DNA of 64,000 nucleotides. It comes from Candidatus Polarisedimenticolia bacterium. GTDB lineage: Bacteria > Acidobacteriota > Polarisedimenticolia > Gp22-AA2 > AA152. Below, piece after piece: positions 19,886 to 28,052 of this stretch. Within the stretch, counting starts at the first letter, position 1, and the number at the start of each line of letters is the position of its first letter. Location of the stretch: contig DASYRE010000037.1 of the NCBI GenBank assembly GCA_036004685.1, forward strand, positions 33,217-97,216. Reading direction: 5' to 3'. A program made the position numbers and the translations under genes. The notes under the pieces are model-generated. The model was not told the DNA's origin, made no database searches, and saw only the letters and a program-made list of their open reading frames with translations.

Positions 19886-21937
19886 TCAGTGGCAGCACCC
19901 GCCCGCAGCAGCCCCCAACTCCTGCGCCGGCGTGGACAGGATTCTGAGTCCCGGGACGGCCACTGAAGTCGGGGTGGGAAGCTCGCCTACGGGCTGCCCG
20001 CCCTCCGGGAGCGGCACGCTCTTGCCGCCCGCGTACACGACGTGGCGTCCTTTGCGCGCGAACCAATCGGCCGTGGTCGCCGTCTGGTGCACCCTCTCGA
20101 CGATCTGCCTCCACCCTACCCCGGTGTTATAGGCGCAGAATGAAATCTCGCCCATCTGGGTCGCGTAGGGGATGATGCACATCTCGGTGCGCCGGAAATC
20201 GTAGTTGAACAGATCCTGGAACCACATCCCGGCCACCATCATGATGCGCCAGTCGTATCGCGCCTTGTCCGCCAGCCGGAGCCGGCCGCCGTTGTGGCCG
20301 TCGATGATCTTCAGGAGCTGCCAGAAGCCCAGTCCTTCGGGCGCCTCCTCGACGTGGAAATTCCGCAGGACCGACAGCCCCACCTGGGTCACCGTCATCA
20401 GCCGGCTCCGGGAGGAGTCGTTGATCACCTTCAAGTCCTCGAGGAGACGATCGGTGTCGAGGAATTGGGGGATCGGCAGCACCTCGTGGGTGACTTGATT
20501 CACGAGCAGCATCGTCCCGATGCCGCAGTTGGGATGGCAGCCGCATTTCAGGGAGCCGAACTGCGCCTCGACGCCGTCGAGCGTGTCCTTGAGGTCGGAG
20601 AACGGCCCCGACGCCGAGAGGGGGTACCAGTCGCGCAACGGCTCGGTGATCCCGAGCTGCGCCTTCAGGTCGTGGGCCAGGTGCGACAGCGTGTAGCGCT
20701 GGCGGTGACGGTCCTCGTCCGCGATTTCGTCGTCGCGCCCCGTGAAGGAGACCGGCTGGAACGAGACGGCGTTGATCTTGTCGATGTTCTCGACGGCGAA
20801 CTTGACGATGGGGCCCACCTGGTGGTTGTTGATCGTGTTCACCACCGTGACCACGAGCGTGACGTCGATGCCCGCCGCCTTGAGATTCTGCAGGGCCCGG
20901 AGCTTGACGTCGTAGAGGTTGCCCACCTTGCGGTGGGTGTTGTTCTCGTTCCCGACGCCGTCGAACTGAAGGTAGACGAGCCGCAGGCCGGCCTGCTTCG
21001 CCTTTCTCGCGAAATCCGGCTCCTGAGCGAAGCGGATTCCGTTGGAGGCGGCCTGGGTGGACTGGTACCCGAGCTTCTTGGCGTAGGCGACCGCGTCCAG
21101 GAAGTAGGGGGAGATGGTGGGCTCGCCCCCCGAGAACTGGACCGACAGCTGCCGGCGCGGCTTGATGCTGATGGCGTTGTCGAGGATCTCCTTGATGTCC
21201 TCCCAGGTCAGCTCGTGGACGTACCCCACCTGATTGGCATCCATGAAGCAGGGATTGCACATCATGTTGCATCGGTTGGTGAGATCGACGGTCAGGACGG
21301 CGCCCCGCCCGAATTTGATGGACGAGCTCCCATGATTGTGGAGATTGTCCTTCGCCATGACGAAATCCCGCCCCGGATAGAGTTTCTCCATGCGGCGCAG
21401 GAAATCGGCGTCCATCGCCATGATGTCTTCGAAATGGCCGTGCTTGGCGCAGTCCTTCTCCATGTAAATTCGGTTGTCCCGCTCGATGATGCGGGCCTTG
21501 ATCTCTCCCGGCTTGCCCTGGATCAGGAGCTGCCAGTCCTCCCGGCCTTCCAGAATGGCGGCGCGCACCTCCAGGACGCACTTGGGGCACAGCGAGTCGG
21601 TCTCGCGAGGGAATCCGAGGGGCGGCCGGCTGCGCTCCTCGGTCTTGAGGAGCGGCGCGTGAGCCCAGCGGGGCTGGAGGCGGCCATAGGGGACGAGGCG
21701 GTTGGCGGTCTGGAACGTATGCCACGCCGCGTTGGCGAGATGACGCGTCGCGCCGCCCAGCGAGCTCCGCAGCGCCCGCGCGAAGGGGCTCGCCGGCCGG
21801 CGCGCCACTTTCACGAGAGGGCCCTCCGGACGAGAGGCCTCCACCGCCCGGGCAGGCTCAGCGGCCGTGCCCCGCTTTCTCTTCTCCTTCTGTTCCTGAA
21901 AGACCTTCTGTTCCTGAAAGACCGCGATCTCGCTCAT
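19886..21937 (-). CDS. Radical SAM enzyme of the Tes/MJ0619-like family
   Basis: 683 residues from ATG 21937, with AGGAG upstream. A zinc-ribbon-like part comes first (C117-x2-C120 and C163-x2-H166), then the radical SAM cluster motif C223-x3-C227-x2-C230 (CNMMCNPC), the SAM-binding QFSGGEPT, YLQFDGVG, and the block SFQPVSFTGR. This order and these blocks match the archaeal tetraether lipid synthase family (MJ0619/Tes), whose members join lipid tails by C-C coupling. Extra cysteines (KCGCHPNCGIG, MCII, FCAYNTG and the final GGCCH) suggest more Fe-S clusters. The N-terminus, about 110 residues of basic low-complexity sequence, is an addition. The exact substrate is unknown. Confidence 0.72.
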   Translation of the reverse strand: MSEIAVFQEQKVFQEQKEKRKRGTAAEPARAVEASRPEGPLVKVARRPASPFARALRSSLGGATRHLANAAWHTFQTANRLVPYGRLQPRWAHAPLLKTEERSRPPLGFPRETDSLCPKCVLEVRAAILEGREDWQLLIQGKPGEIKARIIERDNRIYMEKDCAKHGHFEDIMAMDADFLRRMEKLYPGRDFVMAKDNLHNHGSSSIKFGRGAVLTVDLTNRCNMMCNPCFMDANQVGYVHELTWEDIKEILDNAISIKPRRQLSVQFSGGEPTISPYFLDAVAYAKKLGYQSTQAASNGIRFAQEPDFARKAKQAGLRLVYLQFDGVGNENNTHRKVGNLYDVKLRALQNLKAAGIDVTLVVTVVNTINNHQVGPIVKFAVENIDKINAVSFQPVSFTGRDDEIADEDRHRQRYTLSHLAHDLKAQLGITEPLRDWYPLSASGPFSDLKDTLDGVEAQFGSLKCGCHPNCGIGTMLLVNQVTHEVLPIPQFLDTDRLLEDLKVINDSSRSRLMTVTQVGLSVLRNFHVEEAPEGLGFWQLLKIIDGHNGGRLRLADKARYDWRIMMVAGMWFQDLFNYDFRRTEMCIIPYATQMGEISFCAYNTGVGWRQIVERVHQTATTADWFARKGRHVVYAGGKSVPLPEGGQPVGELPTPTSVAVPGLRILSTPAQELGAAAGGCCH
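21887..21922. repeat. Perfect 18-bp tandem duplication in the radical SAM N-terminus
   Basis: Two identical, adjacent 18-bp units (21887-21904 and 21905-21922) near the 5' end of the coding sequence. They encode the doubled VFQEQK. The copies show no mismatch, which points to a recent slippage event or an assembly artefact. Confidence 0.9.
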
Positions 21938-22067
21938 GAATCCACTCCTTCTCAACCGCCTCCGGCAAGACTCCGAAGGACCGTTGCAGACGATTGGACC
22001 AGATCCGAACCACCTCTCCGTTCGACCCCCGGCCGGGCACGGAATCCGGAGCGGGGCACCCCGATTT

Positions 22068-23144
22068 CTAGACTTCTTCCGATCCCGGACGAGGAATCCA
22101 GCGCGCCGGGCCCACCCTTCCTTCGAGGGGCGGCGCCTCGGCCGGCTTTTCGGGCGATCTTCGCGCTGCTTCACGCCGCCTGCCGGCAGCCACCTCCGTC
22201 AAGCGGCGGCTGAACCGGGTCGAGGATCCATGCACCCGCGCCTGCTTGAAGGCGGTCGCGGTCGCGGGAAGGGCGACGAGGTGGAGCGGCAGGCTGGCGG
22301 CGGCGCAGAAGGCCGCGCGACGGCGCGCGCGCGGCTCGAAATGCCTCCAGCGATTGGTGATCACGTCGCGGTAGTAATTCCCCACGATGCCATAGACGTC
22401 CCGGATCATCGGGAAGAGCCGGGCCGATACACCCCCCGGAACCGACCGGCCCGCCCGCAGCGCCTCGAGGAAGGAAGATCGATCGGAGGCTTCCGCTTCC
22501 GTCCAGGCCCAGGCGATTCGCTGCAACGCATGCGCATCGCTTCCTCCGACGCAGCCGGTCGGGCGCCCCCGGTCCCCGAGGACCTCCGCGAGCTGCGCGG
22601 CCAGCGCATTGGGGGCTCGGCGCTGCGCGGCGTTCCGCGTTTCGATCAGGGGAAACCGCGAGGCCAGATCGATAATCTGTTCGACCGAGATCCTCTCCCG
22701 GGCCAGGGACGATCCGAGGTGGTTCAAGGCGGCGGGAATGCGCTCCCGCGCCAGATACGCCGACAGCTCCACGGCGTCGCCGCGAAGCCGCTGGATCTCC
22801 CGGTGGGCCGCTTCATCGATGCCGTAGACGCCGACGTGGAACCGGCACCCCGTGCGCGGATCCCGGACGCTGACCTCCTCGGAGATGAAGAAGTCGGCGA
22901 ACTCGCCCTCCTTCTCCAGGAGCTCCAGGCAGCCGTCGATGGTGTCGTGATCGGTGAACGTGACCAAGTCCATCCCGCGGGCCTTGGCGCGCCGGTAGAC
23001 CTCGACGGGCTCCGAGTAACAGTCCCTGGCTGAAAGGACCGACATCTTGAGAAGGCGGGAATGCCGCGTATGGACATGGAGATCGGTCCGGAGCGCCCTC
23101 CGTGGAGATGTCGATGCCAAGCCTTTTCCCCCAAACGGACCCAT
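22068..23144 (-). CDS. PHP-domain metal-dependent phosphoesterase-like protein
   Basis: 358 residues. The PHP metal motifs are present: TDLHVHTRHS near residue 21, TFTDHDTIDG near 62, NHLG near 140 and GGSDAHAL near 200. Members hydrolyse phosphoester bonds in small molecules or act as histidinol-phosphatase-like enzymes. A C-terminal part (residues about 235-320) with ITNRWRHFEPRARR and a hydrophobic stretch is unusual and may touch the membrane. It begins 16 nt after the Rrf2 gene, so the two are probably co-transcribed. The substrate is unknown. Confidence 0.8.
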   Translation of the reverse strand: MGPFGGKGLASTSPRRALRTDLHVHTRHSRLLKMSVLSARDCYSEPVEVYRRAKARGMDLVTFTDHDTIDGCLELLEKEGEFADFFISEEVSVRDPRTGCRFHVGVYGIDEAAHREIQRLRGDAVELSAYLARERIPAALNHLGSSLARERISVEQIIDLASRFPLIETRNAAQRRAPNALAAQLAEVLGDRGRPTGCVGGSDAHALQRIAWAWTEAEASDRSSFLEALRAGRSVPGGVSARLFPMIRDVYGIVGNYYRDVITNRWRHFEPRARRRAAFCAAASLPLHLVALPATATAFKQARVHGSSTRFSRRLTEVAAGRRREAARRSPEKPAEAPPLEGRVGPARWIPRPGSEEV

Positions 23145-23160
23145 TTCGTCCGAAAAGAGA

Positions 23161-23592
23161 CTAGTAATGTGCCCCGAGGTGCGCCGAGAAATTGGTGGAG
23201 GCGAGGTCGGCGACGGTGGCTTCTTCCAGAACCGCCTGAACGCGCGCCTGGGCCTTCTCCATCACCTGCTGAAGAAGCAGACGGGCGCGGCCGGTGAGCC
23301 GGGCGCGTGACTCCTCGCGCGCTGGCGTGAACAGGGGTCCCTGAAGCGCCTCGATAACCTCGCGAAGGGTAATCTGGCTCGCCGGCCGGGCCAGGAGGAA
23401 TCCGCCCCGAAAGCCCCGCCGCGATCGCACGAGGCCGCTCCGGACCAGCCGCTGGAAGATCTTGGAAAGGAAGGTTTCCGGGATGCAGGTGGCGCGCGAG
23501 ACCTCGCGGAGCAGCATCGATCGGTCGTTCCCGGCGCGGGCCAGGTAGGTCAACCCCTCGATCCCGTATTCGACTCCCCGGTTCAGGTGCAT
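23161..23592 (-). CDS. Rrf2-family transcriptional regulator without Fe-S cysteines
   Basis: 143 residues from ATG 23592 (GGGAG upstream), giving the usual Rrf2 start MHLNRGVEYGIEGLTYLA. The winged helix (residues 1-80) includes the recognition region TCIPETFLSKIFQRLVRSGLV and the wing SRRGFRGGFLLA. The segment where IscR and NsrR carry three cluster-binding cysteines (about residues 85-105) contains none, so it is not an ordinary Fe-S sensor. It is placed before the PHP gene, which it may control. Confidence 0.87.
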   Translation of the reverse strand: MHLNRGVEYGIEGLTYLARAGNDRSMLLREVSRATCIPETFLSKIFQRLVRSGLVRSRRGFRGGFLLARPASQITLREVIEALQGPLFTPAREESRARLTGRARLLLQQVMEKAQARVQAVLEEATVADLASTNFSAHLGAHY

Positions 23593-23616
23593 CTCGTCTC
23601 CCAAGGAGCATCCCGA

Positions 23617-23660
23617 CCGCTTTCCGAAGGGGCGGTTCGGCCCGTAACTTTCGGAAGCGG
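23617..23660. promoter_or_regulatory. Imperfect inverted repeat in the Rrf2 leader
   Basis: Arms CCGCTTTCCGAA (23617-23628) and CTTTCGGAAGCGG (23648-23660) are near-perfect reverse complements (one extra T in the first arm). The dyad lies between the promoter at 23666-23694 and the Rrf2 start at 23592. It could be an autoregulatory operator or a leader hairpin. Confidence 0.45.
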
Positions 23661-23665
23661 CGATG

Positions 23666-23694
23666 TTTTTACCAGAAGCCCCGGCGCAAGTCAA
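23666..23694 (-). promoter_or_regulatory. Sigma70 promoter for the Rrf2-PHP unit
   Basis: On the minus strand TTGACT (23694-23689), 17-nt spacer, TAAAAA (23671-23666), with TGG just before the -10 (extended -10 type). The -35 box overlaps the stop codon of the ntrX-like gene. Confidence 0.65.
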
Positions 23695-25091
23695 GGCTCG
23701 GCTTCCCCGTCCTCCGCCGCGCGGGCCGGCGGGGCCTTGATTCCGTAAGCCCGAAGCTTTCGATAGAGATGGCTGCGCTCGACGCCGATGCGCTCCGCGG
23801 CCTTGGCGACGTTGCCGCCCGCTTCCTCGAGTTTCTTGGTGATGAACCGCTTCTCGAATTCCTCGCGGGCTTCCTTGAGAGTGTCGAATTCGTCGAGCCC
23901 CTGCCAGGGAACTCCCGGGCCCGCCGACCCCCGGCGCACGGCCGCCGGCAGATCGGCGAGGCCGATCGTCTCGGCCGACGTCATGATGACCATCCTCTCG
24001 AGGGTGTTCCTCAGCTCACGGACGTTCCCCGGCCATCCGTAGGCCATCAGCGCCTGCATCGCCTCGTGGGCGACGGCGCGCCGGCGACCGTACTCCTTGC
24101 CGAATTTCATCAGGAAGTGCCTGGCCAGAGCGGGGATATCCTCCCGCCGTTCCCTCAAAGGCGGGACTTTAAGAGGGATCACGTTCAAGCGGAAGTAAAG
24201 ATCCTCCCGGAACTCACCCCGCAGGATTGCCTGGGTCAAATCCTTGTTGGTGGCGGCGATGACCCTGACGTCGACCTGCCGGCTGACGCTCCCCCCCACC
24301 GGCTCGAAGGTCTGTTCCTGCAGGACCCGGAGAACCTTGGACTGCGTCCGCAAGCTCATGTCGCCGATCTCGTCCAGGAGAATCGTCCCGCCGTCCGCCA
24401 GCTCGAACTTCCCGCGCTTGTTCTCCACGGCGCCCGTGAACGCCCCGCGGACGTGCCCGAACAGCTCCGATTCGATCAGATCCTCCGGAATGGCGGCGCA
24501 GTTCACCTCGATGAAGGGCTCGTCGCGCCGCAGGCTCAGGGAGTGGATCTGCCGTGCGACAAGCTCCTTTCCCGTGCCGTTTTCCCCGAGGATTAGCACC
24601 CGGCCGTTCGTCGGCGCGGCCAGGGCAATCTCTTCGCGGAGCCTCCGAATCGGCGCACTGTCGCCGACCAGCGTCTCATCGGTCGACAGCGCCTCCTTGA
24701 GGAGCCGGTTCTTCTCCTCCAAGCGCCTCTGAGTCAGAGCGTTGCGCAGGGTGAGGGTCACTTTTTCGAGGGACAGGGGCTTCTCGATGAAATCATAGGC
24801 ACCGATGCGGGCCGCCTTGACGGCCGTTTCGATCGTCCCATGACCGGAAATCATCAGGACGGTCGGGGCGCCGGGGCGCGCGACGATCTCGCCGAGGATC
24901 TCCAGCCCGTCCCTTCCCGGAAGCCAGATGTCGAGAAAGACCGCCTGGTAGTCGTTCCGCGACACCATTTCCAGGCAGCGCTCCCCCGATTCGACCGAGT
25001 CGACTTGATACCCCTCGTCCTTCAGGATCCCGGAGAGGGAGGTCCGCACTCCTTCCTCGTCGTCCACGACCAGCACTCGCGCTCTCGGCAT
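23691..25091 (-). CDS. ntrX: NtrC/NtrX-family sigma54-dependent response regulator
   Basis: 466 residues in three domains. Receiver: DDEE near residue 10, phospho-acceptor D54 in VFLDIWLPG, with a lysine in FIEKPLSL. AAA+ domain (about 135-370): Walker A GENGTGKE, the sigma54-contacting GAFTGA, and ADGGTILLDEIGDM. C-terminal Fis-type HTH (NVAKAAERIGVERSHLYRKLRAYGI). It activates sigma54 promoters after phosphorylation. The sensor kinase gene stops 3 nt upstream. NtrX-type pairs control nitrogen, envelope or redox responses; which applies here is not visible. Confidence 0.92.
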   Translation of the reverse strand: MPRARVLVVDDEEGVRTSLSGILKDEGYQVDSVESGERCLEMVSRNDYQAVFLDIWLPGRDGLEILGEIVARPGAPTVLMISGHGTIETAVKAARIGAYDFIEKPLSLEKVTLTLRNALTQRRLEEKNRLLKEALSTDETLVGDSAPIRRLREEIALAAPTNGRVLILGENGTGKELVARQIHSLSLRRDEPFIEVNCAAIPEDLIESELFGHVRGAFTGAVENKRGKFELADGGTILLDEIGDMSLRTQSKVLRVLQEQTFEPVGGSVSRQVDVRVIAATNKDLTQAILRGEFREDLYFRLNVIPLKVPPLRERREDIPALARHFLMKFGKEYGRRRAVAHEAMQALMAYGWPGNVRELRNTLERMVIMTSAETIGLADLPAAVRRGSAGPGVPWQGLDEFDTLKEAREEFEKRFITKKLEEAGGNVAKAAERIGVERSHLYRKLRAYGIKAPPARAAEDGEAEP

Positions 25092-25094
25092 CGG

Positions 25095-27350
25095 TCATTC
25101 GCTCCGGCTCAAGCGGCCCGGCGCGTCCTCCTTTCGGGCGGGAAGCTCGACGATGAAGCGGGCCCCCCGCGGCTTCCGGCTCTCGGCGCGGATGTATCCG
25201 TGATGATCCGAGACGATTCGGTTCACGATCGCCAGCCCCAGCCCCGTCCCCTTCTTCTTGGTGGAAAAGTACGGCACGAACAGGCGATCGCGGTCCTCGG
25301 CCGGGATTCCGGGACCCTCGTCCGCGACCTCCACCCGCAGTGCCTCGACGTCCGGAAAGTAGGCGGTCGTGAGCGTGATCGTTCCCGCCCCCCCCATGGC
25401 GTCCCGGGCGTTGTCGATCAGGTTGACGAAGACGCGCCGGATCTGCTCCGGGTCCAGGAGCACCCTCGGCAGGCGCGGATCATACCGCTTCTCGAAGTGG
25501 AGCTTGCCGTCCATCCCGTCGTAGAGCGACACGGTGCCGTCGAGAAGCTGGTTGAGATCGCAGGGAACCGGACTCAGCGCCGGAAGCCGGGCAAAGCGGG
25601 AGAACTCGTCCACCAGGGTCTTCAGCGTCGCCACTTCGCGGATGATCGTCTGCGTCCCCTGCTCGAGCACCTCCGGGAGCTCGGGGCTCGATTCATGGAA
25701 GTTCTTGAGGATGCGCTGGGCGGACAGCTGGATGGGCGTCAGCGGATTCTTGATCTCGTGAGCCAGCCGGCGGGCCACCTCCCGCCATGCTGCCACCCGC
25801 TGGGCCCGCATCAGCGGCGTCAGGTCCTCCAGCACGATCAGCAGCCCCGGCGCCCCGCCCCGGCCGTCCGGCAGCGCCGTGATCGACACGGCGAGCGTCA
25901 GCGACATTCCTTCGACGTTCAAGGTGATTTCCCGGGCGGGGGTGAGGTCCGGCGCGCGGCGGCTGTTCTCCACCGCTTCGGCGATCTCCTTCAGGGCGGG
26001 TCGCGCGAGGAGCTCGCCGTAGGGCCTTCCCACAGGATCGGCCCGGCTGTCGAGGGCCAGGATCCGGAACGCGGCGCGGTTCAGGGTCGTGACCCGCCCC
26101 TCGGCGTCGAGGGAGATGACCCCCGTGGTGATGCTCTGCAGCAGGGCCTCGATGTACCGGCGTCTCTCCTCGATCTCCTGGTTGCTCCGGAGCAGCTCGC
26201 GATTCGAGCGCTCGATGGTCTCCTTGCCCGCCTTCAGCTCGTGGGTCATCCGATTGAACGACTCGGCGAGGATCCCCAGCTCGTCCCGCGTCCGGACGTG
26301 CACGCGAAAATCGAGATTGCCCGACGAGATCTCGCGCGTCCCCTGGGCCAGCATCCCGATCGGCTCGGTCACGCCCCGCGCCAGGTAGAGCCCGATCCAG
26401 GTCACGGAGAACAGGACCAGCAACGTGATGAAGGCGAAGGCGAAGATGTACACGTTCTTGATCGAGCCTCTCTGGGCCTTGTCCTGCCGGTAGCGCTCGT
26501 TATAGGCGTTGATCCGAGCGGTCAGGGCCGTGAAATCCTTGGGGATGTAGTATCCGGCCACGACCACGGCGATCGGCTTGCCCGAAACGTCCCGGGCCGG
26601 CTCGCCGCAGCGCACCACCAGCCCGCTTCCGAGATGGGAAATCCACTGGAAAGGCTCCCCCGAAAACCCCCGGGCCAGCACCGGCTGGGGGATGCCCTCC
26701 AAGTCGCCCGGCCGCGGCACGGAGGGATCCACGAGGCTCAGCGGAAGGTCCTCGTCCTTGCGGTAGAGGCTCACCAGATCGACTTTCTCCTCGCGCAGCC
26801 GCTCCCGCAGCGCCTGTCCGATCTCCTCCCGCCGGCCGGGGTCGAGAAGCCGGCCGCTTTCCATCCGGTCACGAATCCGGCGCGCCGAGACGGATCCGCG
26901 CTCCTTGTAATCGGCATAGAAGGCGTCGACGACCTCCTGAGAGCTCGCGGCGATCCGATCGACGGGCGTGGAGAACCAGCGATCGACGCTCCCCTGGATC
27001 GCATGCAGCGCCGCCCAGAAGATGATCCCCGAGGGGACGAACCAGAGGGCCAGCATCGTGAAGACCAGCTTCGTCTTGAAACGCGACCCCAGGATGTTGC
27101 GCCGCCGCTCGATGAGGACCTTGATCAAGTTCCTCATTAGCAGGCTGAGAAGGGTCAGAATCAGGATGACGTTGGTGATGCCGAGGAAGGAGAGGAGTAC
27201 CGAGCTGGTGATGTAGGGCCAGGAGAAATCCCTGGCCCGGCGCGCCAGAAGATAGCCGGCCAGGAACAGGATGACCAGAATCCCCAGGGCCAGCAGAATC
27301 AGCCGATCGACTCGGACCCGTCGGGGACGGTGGCTACCGGCCGGCATCAT
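25095..27350 (-). CDS. ntrY: NtrY-like membrane sensor histidine kinase
   Basis: 751 residues. Three or so N-terminal membrane helices (LILLALGILVILFLAGYLL, SSVLLSFLGITNVILILTLL, FTMLALWFVPSGIIF), a periplasmic sensing domain of about 190 residues, another helix (FAFAFITLLVLFSVTWIGLY), a HAMP segment, a PAS domain (residues about 375-480), then HisKA with LAHEIKNPLTPIQLSAQRI and HATPase boxes NLIDNARDAMGG, DEGPGIP and GTGLGLAIV. This architecture is that of NtrY. It phosphorylates the regulator encoded downstream. Its start overlaps the DUF4390 gene by 17 nt. Confidence 0.92.
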   Translation of the reverse strand: MMPAGSHRPRRVRVDRLILLALGILVILFLAGYLLARRARDFSWPYITSSVLLSFLGITNVILILTLLSLLMRNLIKVLIERRRNILGSRFKTKLVFTMLALWFVPSGIIFWAALHAIQGSVDRWFSTPVDRIAASSQEVVDAFYADYKERGSVSARRIRDRMESGRLLDPGRREEIGQALRERLREEKVDLVSLYRKDEDLPLSLVDPSVPRPGDLEGIPQPVLARGFSGEPFQWISHLGSGLVVRCGEPARDVSGKPIAVVVAGYYIPKDFTALTARINAYNERYRQDKAQRGSIKNVYIFAFAFITLLVLFSVTWIGLYLARGVTEPIGMLAQGTREISSGNLDFRVHVRTRDELGILAESFNRMTHELKAGKETIERSNRELLRSNQEIEERRRYIEALLQSITTGVISLDAEGRVTTLNRAAFRILALDSRADPVGRPYGELLARPALKEIAEAVENSRRAPDLTPAREITLNVEGMSLTLAVSITALPDGRGGAPGLLIVLEDLTPLMRAQRVAAWREVARRLAHEIKNPLTPIQLSAQRILKNFHESSPELPEVLEQGTQTIIREVATLKTLVDEFSRFARLPALSPVPCDLNQLLDGTVSLYDGMDGKLHFEKRYDPRLPRVLLDPEQIRRVFVNLIDNARDAMGGAGTITLTTAYFPDVEALRVEVADEGPGIPAEDRDRLFVPYFSTKKKGTGLGLAIVNRIVSDHHGYIRAESRKPRGARFIVELPARKEDAPGRLSRSE

Positions 27351-27927
27351 GCACGTCGGGGGCCGCGGGGGCGAGCGGAACTCTCGCCCAAGGGGTGTCC
27401 CGATCCCAGGGAATGAAGAACAGGACGAAGCGGGGCGGGAAGTCCGATTTTACACGGACGGCGAACTCCCCGGGAGGCGTGAAGCCGGACACCGGCCCCA
27501 GCACGATTCCATGGATCTCCGTCATCCACCGGCGCATCTCCGCCGGCTTGTCCGTCGTGGAGCTTCTCTCCACCTGCGCGTCGACGCTGAGCAGGAGATT
27601 GTACTGGCGGGAGAGACTGTCGTAACGCGTCGAGGCAAGGACGCGGCGCTGCACCGTCCGATCGTCCATCCAGAAGCGGCGGCGCCGCACCACTTCAATG
27701 CGGTAATCGAGAACCACCTCGAGGCCGGAATCGATCTTCCCGAGAGTCTCCGCGTCGAACGCCGATTCGAGCCGGAACGAGGCGACGTATTGTCCGTCCG
27801 AGCGCTCCACGGCCAGCCCGACGATCGCGGGAGGGCGCGCATCGGGCTGCGGCAGCGCCTCCCCGGCCGGCGCGGGCGGCGCCAGGGAGAGGACGAGAAA
27901 GAGGGCTGCTGAACCGTTCCGGGGCAT
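27334..27927 (-). CDS. DUF4390 exported protein
   Basis: 197 residues with a signal peptide (MPRNGSAALFLVLSLAPPAPAGEA). The remainder is beta-rich and fits DUF4390 (FRLESAFDAETLGKIDSGLEV, RRRRFWMDDRTVQRR, SGFTPPGEFAVRVKS, PRFVLFFIPWDRDTPW). In proteobacteria DUF4390 genes precede ntrY-type kinases, as here. A periplasmic partner of the kinase is plausible. First gene of the DUF4390-ntrY-ntrX operon. Confidence 0.85.
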   Translation of the reverse strand: MPRNGSAALFLVLSLAPPAPAGEALPQPDARPPAIVGLAVERSDGQYVASFRLESAFDAETLGKIDSGLEVVLDYRIEVVRRRRFWMDDRTVQRRVLASTRYDSLSRQYNLLLSVDAQVERSSTTDKPAEMRRWMTEIHGIVLGPVSGFTPPGEFAVRVKSDFPPRFVLFFIPWDRDTPWARVPLAPAAPDVHDAGR

Positions 27928-27949
27928 TCTCCGCGCCTGGGAGGCGGAT

Positions 27950-28027
27950 CGCCAATCCGGCGCGCCGCCTGCCGGGCCAGTTTAGAAGAAGCGGTCGCGG
28001 AATGACAAGCTGCCGCGCGGATTGGCG
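27950..28027. repeat. Inverted repeat in the gap between lpxC and the DUF4390 gene
   Basis: CGCCAATCCGGCGCG (27950-27964) and CCGCGCGGATTGGCG (28013-28027) are reverse complements apart from one inserted base. About 48 nt separates the arms. It lies upstream of the DUF4390-ntrYX operon and its right arm is just past the lpxC stop; it could be a looped operator or a structured 3' end. Confidence 0.45.
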
Positions 28028-28052
28028 GCGGCCGAGGGCGGCGGGGCGGAAA

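Noticed and set aside
20294-22213. 639-codon plus-strand frame opposite the radical SAM gene
   Set aside because: Minus strand has the CxxxCxxC motif, a ribosome site and a terminator; the plus frame has neither.
24840-27140. 766-codon plus-strand open frame opposite ntrY
   Set aside because: The minus strand has complete HAMP, HisKA and HATPase motifs; the plus frame has no family features and is Arg/Asp/Gly-rich.
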